A stretch of DNA of 64,000 nucleotides from Sympetrum striolatum. Lineage: Eukaryota > Arthropoda > Insecta > Odonata > Libellulidae. The position numbers and the translations under genes were made by a program. The stretch is from contig OX388345.1 of the NCBI GenBank assembly GCA_947579665.1, positions 72,655,454 through 72,719,453 on the forward strand, given 5' to 3'. Shown one piece after another: positions 38,681 through 49,951 of this stretch. Position 1 is the stretch's first letter; the number at the start of each line of letters is the position of its first letter. Below the pieces are notes generated by a model, which was not told where the DNA came from, did no database searches, and saw only the letters and a program-made list of their open reading frames with translations.

Positions 38681-41270
38681 GGGAAAAGAGTCAGAAATAT
38701 TCTAAAATTCCCGAAAACCTGAGGGAGAATTATTAACGTGATGACTGACTTGGCAAGAGCAGAGTTTCCCGAATACTATTACGCAAAACGAAAAGAGATA
38801 TCGTAAAATGAAAGAATTCGGAATAATTTACCGAGAGGGAGATCGCTTATTTCAAGAATCCTCAAGTTTCTACTAATTAAGCACGATACAAGGAAATTGT
38901 ATTCTCTGATCAATTTTACTAATAACATTAAAGATATGTGAATATAATTGTTGCGTTTTCTTTTAACGGATTCAATCGTTAATCACAGAGCATTTAGGCG
39001 TTTTACTTTAGAAAAAGGTTATGAGACTAAGTATTATGGAGACAAATTTAAACCTTGAGTCATATCAACCGCCATTTAACACTGTATGACCGCAGCTGAA
39101 GTTCTTAACACAAAACTTAGCTAACAGAGAACAATTGTGCAACACAAGAGGTGGAATATATAAATTTTAATATCATGTATAAGACTACGAACCGTAAAAT
39201 AGCTCATATGAAAAAGGAATCCAGGTGAATTAATAAATTCAGGCAGAAATTTTAACTTTTTCGATGTGTAGCTTTAAATAATAGGAGAGCAATCATACCT
39301 AAGATTTTATGAGATAAATATAAAAAACTCATAAATCATACTGTGTACCAAGGATTTGCGTGCATTCGATAGCTCTCTATCACAGAGAGAAAATCACAAA
39401 ACAAATTAAAGATGCAATCAATATTCCGTCCCTCTCTCAACATGTAACCGCAGGCGAAAGACGAGTTATATGATGCATTAAACCTCAACGTAGATATGCG
39501 AAACAAACAAAAAGCGAAAATTTAAAAATACTTGGAATGCACACAAATAATTGCGTAACCTTACTTTCCACCGGCTAATTTCACGCTTCAAGCTGTTAAA
39601 TTTTCCGAGCTGCGGTAGATAAGAGTTGGAGAGATGTTTAGAGTTCTACTCACATATATGTGAATCAACTTCACGACGAGCTTCAAGATACAGAGATCAA
39701 CAGAGGTGAGAATGCATAGGAGGTCGCACGTTCCAGCGCTTTAGGTCGCATGGGGAGATAACACATTACGACTTAAGACCGGAGTGGGTGACATTCATCA
39801 TCTTGCACATGAGCCTCAACTTGCCTATATTTAATAAGCTCCTTTATCAAAATTATGCGTGGGAAAACGAATTTATCATCGCCTTAGGAGGCAAAAGGAG
39901 TCTATTCTGCATTCCCCTTTTTTTTAGGAACAAGTTAGCCTGATTGATAGAATCTACTAATTTGACTTCGACTTTGTGATACTCCATTATAAAGAATAAC
40001 AAAAAAGCACTTATGCCTTAACCTCAATATATTTTACAGCATGTTATTCTATGGTTTCGACCCTTAAGGTTAACATCAGACTGAATGATTAAAACGTTTG
40101 GCGATGTTTCAAGAAATTCAAAGGATACCGCAGGTTCACCAAATAAGGCATGAGCTAATTTCGAGTGAAATTGCAAACCGACTCTCTATGCATACATAGA
40201 GCGGCTTCGTAACGTCTACCCCAAATCTTCTAAATAATATAAATTGAAACGACGACACACTGGGTGTTGTTATGAGTAGGTTATGAAAAATTCCGCCTGA
40301 CGATTTACATGGAAATGGGAAAATACCGCTGAAATTTCGGACCGTCCTCTCCAGATATCTCATGCTTAAATGATATGACCATTTCTGCTTTCAGGATAGG
40401 GTAAAACAAAAAAATGATGATTTCGTCAAAAAATTGCGTCTTTCGAAAGAATAAATAACAGGAATATGTATAAGTGGGCATGGGTTTGTCTCACCATTTT
40501 GATGCTAAGATACCTGTTCCAGAATCTAATTACTACTGCGTTCCAAGGGTAACAACTCACCTGCAAAAGAGAGAAAAAATAATTAAACATCAATTTACAA
40601 AAATATGAGCCATAAAAATCAATGGAACATAGATACTGACTTTTTCTACAAAGAATTGATTTATAAGATTTAAAAATCAATCGTTTTCGAACGCTAAGGT
40701 GGAAAACAATATATTGGAATAAAAACAATCATAGAAAGAAAGCATATTCTTATCCTAAAAAAATCAAAACCATATCTTTTTACCAAAATCTCACTTATAC
40801 GGCGAAACAGTACGTTCAAATAATTTAGCTAACATATGAACTGCTTCATAATGCTAAAAGAATGTCCTTCATTATAAGTCGAGTAATTTTAGTGACTTAA
40901 GGAATTCTAAATGCTTAAAAATGAACCATTAGTTTATGAAAACATACGGATATTAATTATTAAAGTTACCTCATAAAATATCTCATTAACAATAAAATTT
41001 TTATCTTAATTACTAAACGTATCACTTCACAACCTTTACCAGACATATTGAACTCAAATTTAAACGCTATAGGACGGGAATGTAACAACAGGGAAAAAAT
41101 TCCCTTACCGAACTGAGGATACTCGATGTGTGACTTAGTCATAAAATTTAGACTCTGGACTGAATGTAGCAATTATATATGCGACCGCAAAGTGCATTAT
41201 CGCTCATTACTAAATTCTCTCGATATACGCATTATGTAACGACGAGATAAGAGTCCATGTTTCACATCTT
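38681..41270. other. AT-rich non-coding DNA
   Basis: About 2.6 kb with no open frame of note apart from a 100-codon minus-strand AT-rich one (40,426-40,728) of no known family. No mobile element is recognised. Confidence 0.5.
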
Positions 41271-41800
41271 TTGCGAATTACGGACGAAAGGGATGGCTGA
41301 CGTCACGGAAAATTAACATCCGGTCCTTTTGCAAGGTGTTTAGACGGTTCGATTTGATTTTTTTTAACCCAATCGTATTTATATACTACTACGTAATATT
41401 CGATCAGTAGTAAGATTCATGAGATAGAAACAAATTCAACAAAAAATAGTATCGAAGCTGCAGAGTGATCTCGCAGTATCAACGTGTTGTTGACGAAAGA
41501 GAGCAGATATCAGTGAGAGTTTAGCTCCTATTTTCCCAACGCTTTTTCTTCCCTTCATTGCAACCGCAGCGTGTTAATGAAAAAGGGGGTTCCAAGGGTG
41601 TGTTTCCACATCAGGAAACGCGGCGTAAATCACGAGCGCGAGATGGAAAATGCTCGTTTTAGGTTTCTCTTCAGCTTCCTGCCCCTCTTCTATTTCCGCT
41701 TTTCTTTGTTGTTTCCGTTTTCCACGAATTTTATCGCTCCCTCTTTACCCGCCCTATACATAAACCTTATTTTATACCACTCTTTGGGATAATTTTGAAA
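41271..41800. other. GC-richer block with a CRE palindrome
   Basis: Contains the perfect CREB/ATF palindrome TGACGTCA (41,298-41,305) and a 73-codon plus-strand frame (41,571-41,792) of Phe/Leu-rich composition without a known domain. Candidate regulatory DNA. Confidence 0.25.
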
Positions 41801-42137
41801 GAGAAAAGCCTTTTTCTTGGAGCAAGCTTTTACCTGCAATTAACTCTGGAAAGACTTCGAGGGTCGCAGAATATGGGCCCCGCCAAGCTTTTAAATATAA
41901 TTATTCTTCGAAAATCGTCATATTTTAAAATATACAGTAATGTGTAATTGGAACAAAAAAATCATTTCAAGGGGGACATTCCAAAAGAAATTTACTTTAT
42001 CCAGTTTTAAGGTAAAACTTGAATAGGAGAAGGTTGCAATGTAAATCATCAAGGAAAAACGATCTTCAAATGTGGTAAACGGTCAATAAAAATTCTAGAA
42101 AATAATGAGATGAGTCCTTGTACTAGAATATACTTTT

Positions 42138-42138
<1 letters not shown>
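41801..42138. other. AT-rich non-coding DNA
   Basis: Nothing recognised. Confidence 0.5.
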
Positions 42139-42171
<33 letters not shown>

Positions 42172-42196
42172 AAATATATATATATTATATATATTG
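42139..42196. repeat. AT dinucleotide microsatellite, palindromic
   Basis: A long uninterrupted AT run (42,141-42,168) is bounded by ACAAT and ATTGT, so the array forms a hairpin with CAAT/ATTG ends. A second, shorter interrupted AT run follows to 42,196. Length is expected to vary between individuals. Confidence 0.9.
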
Positions 42197-42680
42197 TTAG
42201 TTATAATACAAATCTTTATCTAGGTCTTAATTGTTTAATTTTTAGAGTACAAGTAACAATCAGTTAAATTTGTTTGAGATTATCAAAAACTTCAAAATAG
42301 GTATGTTTGGTAACAAATTTCATATAAATTAAACTTTTAAGGGCCCCAATAAATAAAAGATTTGATGACAAAAGTCTGCAAGTGACTGGGTGGCAACCGG
42401 GTGGGTTCTCGGTGGAACACCGACGTTTGGCAGATTTGCTCCATTTATAGAGATTCGACGAATTTATCAAGTTACAATTACAAATACAAAATTTAACCCT
42501 TGTATTTTCAAATATAACAACGAAAACTCATGACGCATCATGTCGATAAATAAAATCGTCAAGAGACTGTAACTGATAGGATTCTACCACACTTCTTGAA
42601 ACGCCATTACACAATAAATGAAATAAAACTACGAATTAAAAATACAGCGTAATAAATAGAGTTATTTTCTATTATTTTCG
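42197..42680. other. AT-rich non-coding DNA
   Basis: A GC-richer patch at 42,380-42,430 is the only contrast. No feature is supported. Confidence 0.45.
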
Positions 42681-43240
42681 TTAGCAGGAATTGGAACGTG
42701 GAATCAACGGGGCACAGCTTTCAACCTTCCTTATTCAAAGCAACGTTGTAGACAATTTCGACCGAACTCCTCTACGATCAAACAAAGCAAGCCCCCGAGC
42801 GTGAATCATGACTTTTCGGAGACTAGGGCGCAGTTGGTTCTATGAGTCTATGACTAGCCCTTGCACTGAGCAATCTATTCAGCCCACCCTACGTCTCTCT
42901 CAGCATTTTCCCAGTTCTCTCCAATTTCCTCTCACGGATCCCCTCTTTCGAACGAGCCGCAATTTTCGCTGGAGCCAAACGACCGCATTCTGAAGATGAT
43001 CGGGGCGGAAGCGGCAGAGGAAGGAGCGGCAAGGGTGACGCATTCCCGCACCCTCTCTGACTCACGTGAAACTACAAGCTCCCCTTAAACAGGGGAGTGT
43101 CTTTGTTCCCTGCAGTTTTCACCGGAGGAGAACATGATGGGGAAGGAAGTTTAATCTTTTTTCCACAGGTCCGGGGGCCGTGTCTAAGCAGGGCTTACTC
43201 GGAATGAATCACGGGACGTTTCCGTGAAGTGAACGATTTC
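42681..43240. other. GC-richer unique block
   Basis: CpG-containing DNA, densest at 42,940-43,220, with a 61-codon plus-strand frame of no known family. Candidate regulatory DNA. Confidence 0.25.
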
Positions 43241-43518
43241 AGTGAAGGATCGCTGGATTCAAATATTCCTAAGTTCGGAGAGTGGAAAATTTTTAGAAAT
43301 CTATACTTGCATAGATTATGTCCTTGCAAATCGAAACGGCGATTTTAAATCTGAAGCACTCGCTAAGTATTTTATTGACAAATTTAGGTTATTTTGTCAA
43401 CTGTATATTTTATGGATATCATTAACTATGTTAATATACTCTTGCTGAATACTTCGTTACGAGAATAAATAATTTTTGCCATTTATCTACTAGTAGGAGT
43501 AATTTTGCAGAGGCATTA

Positions 43519-43785
43519 CAGGTCCGTCTTCTTTTAGGGTATTTACTGACTGCAAAATCATTATTGTTAGATATTTCCAAAGGTTTTCACATCCTTGAAG
43601 TCGAATTATTACTCACGCCAGGACAAAGGCAGCATATATGGATTCATTTCAGTCCATCTTCTTTTAGGTATTTTTTTCCGCCTGCGGATACATTTTTGTT
43701 AAATATTTGTTTAACATTTCTCAAATCCTTTCAGTAGACTAACTACTCACGCAAGGATAAAGGCAGCATATATAGATTAATTTTA
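43519..43785. repeat. About 130 bp tandem duplication, two diverged copies
   Basis: Copy one is 43,519-43,649 and copy two 43,650-43,785. Both begin with CAG..TCC.TCTTCTTTTAGG and end with AAAGGCAGCATATAT.GATT. The middle parts (TTGTTA.ATATTT, ACTACTCACGC.AGGA) also align, with several substitutions and small indels. The conserved ends and divergent middle may mean uneven constraint or only chance. No open frame spans a copy. Confidence 0.85.
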
Positions 43786-45104
43786 ACTTTTATAAGCAAT
43801 TTAACTTGATTTTTAACACAGCATTCGTATAAAACTGAAAATAAATATGGTAGGTCAAAGTCCTAACGTAGCTCAGAAGGCAAATTCAGACTATTTAATA
43901 TCTCAATTTCATCTCATTATTAGAGGAAACGAAAGTAATAGTTCCTCATTATATTAGACTAAAATATAAAACTTAAGTATTTATTTTTTCTTGTTTCTTT
44001 TTGAATAATCATTCGATAGCTTGTTATTTGATTTCTAGATTTGCGATGTTTAGAGCTATAAAATGTAAAGTTACAGAGAAAATATCTTTGGATTTGTGAG
44101 TAGCAACAGCCTGTTATAAGTCCATCATTATTACAGAAAAACAGTATTTGCCATAAAACAGGTATAATATACAAACAAAGACGTAAACAATGAGATATTC
44201 GTTAATTTACAAGAATAAAAATCTTTTTCTATATTTCTTTTGTTAGATTTTTATGGCCCAATGAAAAATGGCAGTCATTGCCCTTAAGATGCTTAAACCT
44301 GGAGTCAAATACAACACCAACCTCTTGGCTAATTAGGTAATCTACAAAGGCTGTATTCAAACTAAATCGAAACCACCTAGATTAAAATATCATCGAATTT
44401 CGAAGCTTCTTACGTACCTACCTTATATGGTACGGGTCCTTTTTCTCTCCCGGTTTCCTGGGGGACAGAAAAAGGACCCGGTTTCCACTTTCAAGGCGAA
44501 GAAAGATTAGTACCTAATACTTAAAGTATATTTGGTAATTCCGTCGTCGTTATCCAAGGTCGGATCCTAAAGGACATTTTCTATAGCAGCGATTACGAAA
44601 CTTTGGGTCGATAAACATTTTTTACGGTTGACATTGGAAATAAAATTCGACCTTAGACCAATACTTGACCAAATGATGGAATAATTAATCGAGCGCGGAA
44701 TTTATGTAAAACAAGGTATTTTATAATAAGCTAGTTTAAGGATGTAACAGTTTCGCAAACTTTTACAAACTAAAATGTTTGGGCCAGGAATAACCAGTTC
44801 CCTACGTTCGGTTATGTAGTTAACGTAATTTAAAGCAGAAAATAAATGTGAAGGTACAAATATACGACGATTTCCAAAAATCTTCCGACAACCTGATTTT
44901 ATAAGAACATAAAAGAAATGGTATACCTAAAATAACGTAACGCTGTTCGTTGCGGAAAAAGGGTGTGGCGACAGTTGGGTTTCAGATGTGAAAAAAAATA
45001 TTCCTTCCTCTAAAAGGACAGCCGTGAATAACCTTAAAATTTAAGTAAGGTTAAGGGTGAAAGTTAACTTTGCATGTGAAAGCGTAAACCATGGAAATTT
45101 TCTA
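43786..45104. other. Mostly AT-rich non-coding DNA
   Basis: AT-rich apart from the hairpin at 44,433-44,480, listed separately. No gene is recognised. Confidence 0.5.
44433..44480. repeat. Perfect hairpin, 14 bp arms and 20-base loop
   Basis: CGGGTCCTTTTTCT (44,433-44,446) is exactly complementary to AGAAAAAGGACCCG (44,467-44,480), with a 20-base GC-rich loop. A perfect 14 bp stem with a moderate loop is unusual in this DNA. It may be the remains of a small palindromic element or a structured RNA. The stem is too short for a microRNA precursor. No target-site duplication is obvious. Confidence 0.8.
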
Positions 45105-45205
45105 GATGAAAAGTCTGACAGGACCGAGACTCGAACCTGCATCTTCTACTTTCCGAAATGTGATGAAGATGACTTATGGAACATACTTTAGCCAAGTCAG
45201 CCAAC
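45105..45205 (-). mobile_element. tRNA-derived SINE, head with A and B boxes
   Basis: On the minus strand an A-box match TGGCTGACTTGG (45,203-45,192) is followed about 55 bases later by a B box GGTTCGAGTCT (45,137-45,127), then CGGTCCTGTCAGACTTTTC. The A/B spacing fits an RNA polymerase III type 2 promoter. The sequence after the B box is shared with the copy at 58,119, showing a common SINE family. It forms an inverted pair with the copy at 45,262-45,310. Confidence 0.65.
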
Positions 45206-45239
45206 AAGTCTCCCAAAATAGTGTGTCCTAATGTTCTGA

Positions 45240-45310
45240 ATTAGTTGGATAAACATACACTTGAAAGGCGGAATATCCGGGTTCGATCCCTAGTCCTGCC
45301 AGAATTTCCA
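45240..45310 (+). mobile_element. tRNA-derived SINE fragment, inverted relative to its neighbour
   Basis: B box GGTTCGATCCC (45,280-45,290) is followed by TAGTCCTGCCAGAATTT, a variant of the post-B-box sequence in the neighbouring minus-strand copy. The A box is not clear. The two copies face away from each other: their B boxes are about 145 bases apart with the 5' heads between them. Confidence 0.55.
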
Positions 45311-47260
45311 CACACCCGTTTTTACTGGAGATAACAAGTGAATTAAAATAAAATCTGGGGACGGCATTAAAACAGACGTTACTTTACATAGTTTTATACA
45401 TCGCGTGATTCACATATTAACATACATATTACTATGTATCATATGCTTGCAACCATCTTTCGCTTAAGGAACACTCATATACATTTAATACATTCCTATT
45501 TACTCTTTCAGCTACAAACACCTCTTCCTCCAGTATTCTCGAATTCAACCAGAGTTTACTCGATTTACCTTTGTCATGAATTCAAACCACATTTTATGCA
45601 TGTATAAGCATATTCATTCTACTTCCATACATACTTTCCACTAGTCCGAGCCATCATAAAATATGCCACTCAAAAGAGGAAATGCAACCTTACTTTTAAT
45701 CCATTTAAATACGAATATTTCAGTAAACGCTTAGAAAAATGATACAGATAAATTAAAACCGATCAGGCTGTAATTCAACGAAGACATCTTAAGTTGAGCA
45801 TGTACCTAATAATTCCGAATTGACACGAGTAACTGCCGTTATATATTTAACAACGGTTCCCGACCGCGACATTCGAATACGAATCTTGTAGGCATCACGC
45901 GATCCTGACCGCATAACTCAAGGTAATGCGTGAGCTGCGAGAGAGAACGTATTGCGCAGGTATACCGCAGCAGTATATTCAACTTTCGGCAGACAGATAC
46001 ATGTGAGGTAATTTATGCATCCCCATAGTTAATGATGCAGATCGGATATTCTTTTTAAAGTTGGATGGTGTTTTTGGGAGTTCGTGACAACAGACTGGGC
46101 TTGCCGCAGTCGTTTCTAGCAATTAACGATCCATAACGACTGACAGTGAGTGACTTTGATTTTTTTGTTAAGCTATTACTGGATAAAAAATATACGCACG
46201 AAGACTGGGCTCGCTTTTTTCTAGTAATTTTCATGATGGACACGCGAAATTATTTGGTGGATTAGAAGTCAAGCGGAAAAACCAGAAAAAAAATGAAAGG
46301 AGCTGAAGAGCGAAATTTATAGAGTATTGGATATCAAATGCCTCACATAAATCACTGCAACCCCTCGTGATTCATTGGTCGCTGATTCAACATTATAAGC
46401 AATGAGATTAAAGCGTGGAAAACTTACGAAGCCAAGCGACATGAAAATTTAAAATTAAATTATTCTTCAATGCAGAAATATGCTTTCCTTAGTGAAATCC
46501 ACCCTGATTGCTGCTCATTTATTGATTAGCGTGAAAATTGGCAATTACGATAAAAGAAGGAAAATCTGCGTAAATGACATATTTGAGAACCAACTATCTC
46601 CTTTTTTACAGTAATACTTTGAAACATCAAATCGTTCTGCTACCCTATATCGGTGATTGTAATATAAGTATTTTTTGGTACAGGACGGACAAAAATGTAC
46701 ATTTAAACTAAAATTTAATTTAATTTTGTTTGAGTTTCTTTCATGTAAAGTTATCAAAGCTACTGACGAATGACGGACGCTGAATAACGCCTTACATGTA
46801 CATCACTAAATGCTTATATAATGATGATCAAACTGAATAAGAAAAGTGTTGTTTAAAGGACGATTATACTGCAATTATTTCGTAATTTATAACGCCTTTG
46901 TGGACACAGTGAAATAATAAAATAATAATAAAATACTTAACTTATTAAAGTTCTCACATATAACCCTATGTTCTAAAAAATTCAAAGAAGAGGAACCTTG
47001 AAAAAGTATACAGCAGACAGCTACATTGTTGATTTGAAAATCTACGTTTTAACTTAGGAAAAATTACGCCTCAGCAGGATGGGATCCACAAGAAAGAGGG
47101 GAGGGGAAACTACATAACCAACAGACAGCTACGTAAGTTTCGAGGAGAAAGCAGATTGAGACAAATCTGACCGGCAAACTACCAAAAGAAACATATAACC
47201 ATATAGATATATCAATAGCGCTTTCCTGGACCTTTTTCAACTTATCGTACTATTGCTCAA
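45311..47260. other. Mostly AT-rich non-coding DNA
   Basis: A CpG-richer patch lies at 45,840-45,970 and a TAA/AAT-rich run at about 46,910-46,935. No gene or further repeat is recognised. Confidence 0.5.
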
Positions 47261-47269
47261 ATACAAAAG

Positions 47270-47400
47270 CAAGGGTAATACCTCTCTCCTCCTCTTGACT
47301 AGTATACCTCATTCTTTTCCCATGTCATTTGTTATATCATGGTGGAGGGATTGAGATTCAAACCGGACTTCTGACCGAATTTAACTTGTTGACATGGAAT
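47270..47400 (-). mobile_element. Possible diverged SINE
   Basis: On the minus strand GGTTTGAATCTC (47,364-47,353) is one or two changes from a B box, followed by AATCCCTCCACCATGATATA and a body reaching about 47,275. There is no A box. The reading rests on the B-box-like word and the following unique body only. Confidence 0.3.
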
Positions 47401-47539
47401 AAATATGAGGAAAGAAAGAAAGCTATCCCCTTCTTCCTCGCGTATTACAAAACGTTCTTATCCTGAAATAACGAGTCTAAAACACAATCTCTCAATGTAA
47501 CCTCGGTGTAGTAAACGCTTTATTATGAATTTGTTTTTC

Positions 47540-48290
47540 TTAGTAACTACCACGAAGTGAAGTCTGAGTCTGTCTTGTTTACAACATCTCCACCTAAATT
47601 TCTCGCAGTACTAGAAAAAAAGCAACGTGAGAAATTTCGCGCAATGCGACGAACCCCGCACCTTCAAGGGAGACCCGGAGGAACCCTTGCAGATGTGAAG
47701 GGCGAATCGGAGAGCTTGTCCGTGGAAGAAGCGCGTCGTGACCGCAAATCCAGGCCGCTTGTGAGCGGTGAAAGGAGTCAGCGGGAGCAAATGTTTGATC
47801 TATGCGAGATTCCCAACGTTCTTCTTTCCCTAGATAAAAGACGTCCCGGCGGACGGATGGACCCTTCGCAAAAGCCGTCTCCCGCGCGACGCAGGGGGCG
47901 GGACCCTCCCCTCCCGCCTCCAGGGCGCTAATTAAACAAAACGGCGTCAATTATTTCGTAACCTCAACCTTCCGGCGCGGAGGCTTTCCAATCCGGCAGA
48001 CGCCTGAGTGACGATTTCCATGGGAAAAAACAAGCGGTGAGGCGAGGCGGGCCCAGGGTCGGCGACGGGGGGTTTTGCCATCTTGACACGGTGCCAATGT
48101 TTTCGACCCAAACCTCCGCTTTGCTTTTACTGGGGCGTAATTCGCGGTGGTTTCGCAACATGGGCTCTTTAGTGGGATGAATCCGGGGTGGACAAACTCA
48201 TTACCCTGCGCGAGAGAGGTCGGCCTTTAGAATGTGAAATTTCGGGAAAAAATCCGCGGTCGACCCACACGCGAGCGAGGATTCATGTCG
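47540..48290. promoter_or_regulatory. GC/CpG-rich island
   Basis: The second strongest CpG-rich block in the window, densest at 47,640-48,180. Both strands are open: plus 47,557-47,931 (124 codons, Arg/Pro-rich at its end), minus 47,594-47,950 (118 codons) and minus 47,964-48,161 (65 codons). None matches a family I know, and base composition can account for them. Promoter, enhancer or unrecognised first exon are all possible. Confidence 0.35.
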
Positions 48291-49791
48291 ATTTTTTAAA
48301 GTAGTCTATATGAGAGTTGGGTAAGGTTTTGCGAAAACTTACTATTCATGTTTAACTTCGATTTCTAGAATTGATTCAATTAAAAATTGCTTGTGTATCA
48401 CTCGATAACAACCCTACATTCTTGGATAATACAAAATTTCACTAATAATCATTGGTTGTAATGAACTTGCATAATTTTCGTAGTTGAAGCCATTTAAATT
48501 CACTATAAATCATAATGTAGAACACATTAATCCATTATTCAGTTTAGAATCAGTTACTTCTAATATAAGTCGATTTATATATATAAATATACGAAAATAG
48601 GAATATTTAATGATGCTTGTCGACCAACAAATGAAATCAACATGTATATGAAATTGAATTATAAAGGAATATGCTATATACAGGAATGCAATGAAAATAA
48701 AACTCTAAGGATCAAAATATATCATAATTAGGTGTCTTACCAGTAAAAAAGATCAAACACAAGGCCATAAAAAATACGAGAATGTAAGGATCGGGTAAGG
48801 GGAAAATTATTTCCAGGCAACTGAACGTGCCTTCAATACCAAGGATAAACAGAAGCGAAATTTTTTCATGAAAAATAAATAAAAATTACGAAAGAGAAAT
48901 ATGCTAGGAAGTGAGCGCGATTTCATAATGAATACACAAAAATAATAATGAATGAAATTTGCTACGTCCGGTTATAAACAGTGTGTTCTTCTGATCCATT
49001 AATATGCAACATAAAATTACGATTCATAAAAAAATCCTTCCTAACATCTACCAGGAGATGTTTCTATAATATAAATTATATATAATACTAAATTAATAAA
49101 TAATCTTTTCCACCTAGTCCATCTCTAAGATAAAATGAAAATTACATCAAAAATGTAACGTCGAGTAAAGCATTTTCGTAAGAAGGTTGCAAAATAAGAA
49201 GAACGCACATTCATCATAACGCAGTGTTATTGCTTGAAATCGAGCCGCGGTTTTTAATTTTCCAGAGAACGGGATAAGTATTTTAGGAATTTCGCATCAA
49301 GGCTAGTATATCAAATTCTTCGGAAGAAAGGAAAAGATTTTTTATCCGCGGCACAAGGTTATCAATCTCAATCTCACCAAACAAAAACGTTACCTAATGA
49401 ATCTACATCCTGAAATATGAAATCGTTAGCGAAGGTTTCGACCATTTTATCACGACCTCCACGCCCTAAATTGCCATCCCATGTTTCCACATATCCTTAA
49501 AAAGGTCGGCATAGGCACTTTCTAACGCATCGGTTTTTGGAATCAAGGTAGAAAAACGTAAAAAATTAGATGAACGAGTATAAGTAGAGACAATTGTGAG
49601 AAATGAAGTTCGAGAAAACACTAGCAAAAGCTGAACTGCTTCTTTTTTGCCCCAAGAAAAAGATTAGAGGAAGAATAATAGCTGAATTTCTTTCTATAAA
49701 AACTACGAAATCACCTTAAATCAAAACCCATCCAAAGGAGAGGGTATAACACAAGGTCACAAAAAAGAGATAGTTGTTACTTTTTCCACAA
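48291..49791. other. AT-rich non-coding DNA
   Basis: Strongly AT-rich at 48,340-49,150 and milder after. No feature is supported. Confidence 0.5.
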
Positions 49792-49951
49792 TTTTATTTA
49801 TTTAGGCACCACAATTTTTAGCGAATGATCGCCATTGTCAGGTCCGCTGATGATGATTGACTTGATGATAAAACTGTCAGAAAATGACCAGGCTAACCTG
49901 ACGATGGCAATCGTAATCTGACATCGATGGTGCTTAAACTAATACATAAAT
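49792..49951. repeat. Inverted repeat with hammerhead-like cores, possible Penelope-type remnant
   Basis: Two diverged copies of one unit face each other. The left copy (minus strand, 49,843-49,792) reads ACCTGACAATGGCGATC, then CTAAAAATTGTGGTGCC and TAAATAAATAAA. The right copy (plus, 49,895-49,951) reads ACCTGACGATGGCAATC, then CTGACATCGATGGTGC and TTAAACTAATACATAAA. CTGACGA, then a short pairing segment, then a GAAA-like word is the layout of a hammerhead ribozyme core (CUGANGA, stem II, GAAA). Penelope-like retroelements are known to carry such motifs in terminal repeats. Both copies have substitutions in core positions, so activity is doubtful. Confidence 0.45.

Noticed and set aside
44433..44480. 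Hairpin considered as a microRNA precursor
   Set aside because: The stem is only 14 bp, too short for a 22-base mature arm, and the flanks do not extend the pairing.
47557..47950. Opposed 124- and 118-codon frames
   Set aside because: They lie in a CpG-rich island where stops are rare on both strands. The Arg/Pro-rich content follows from GC content.
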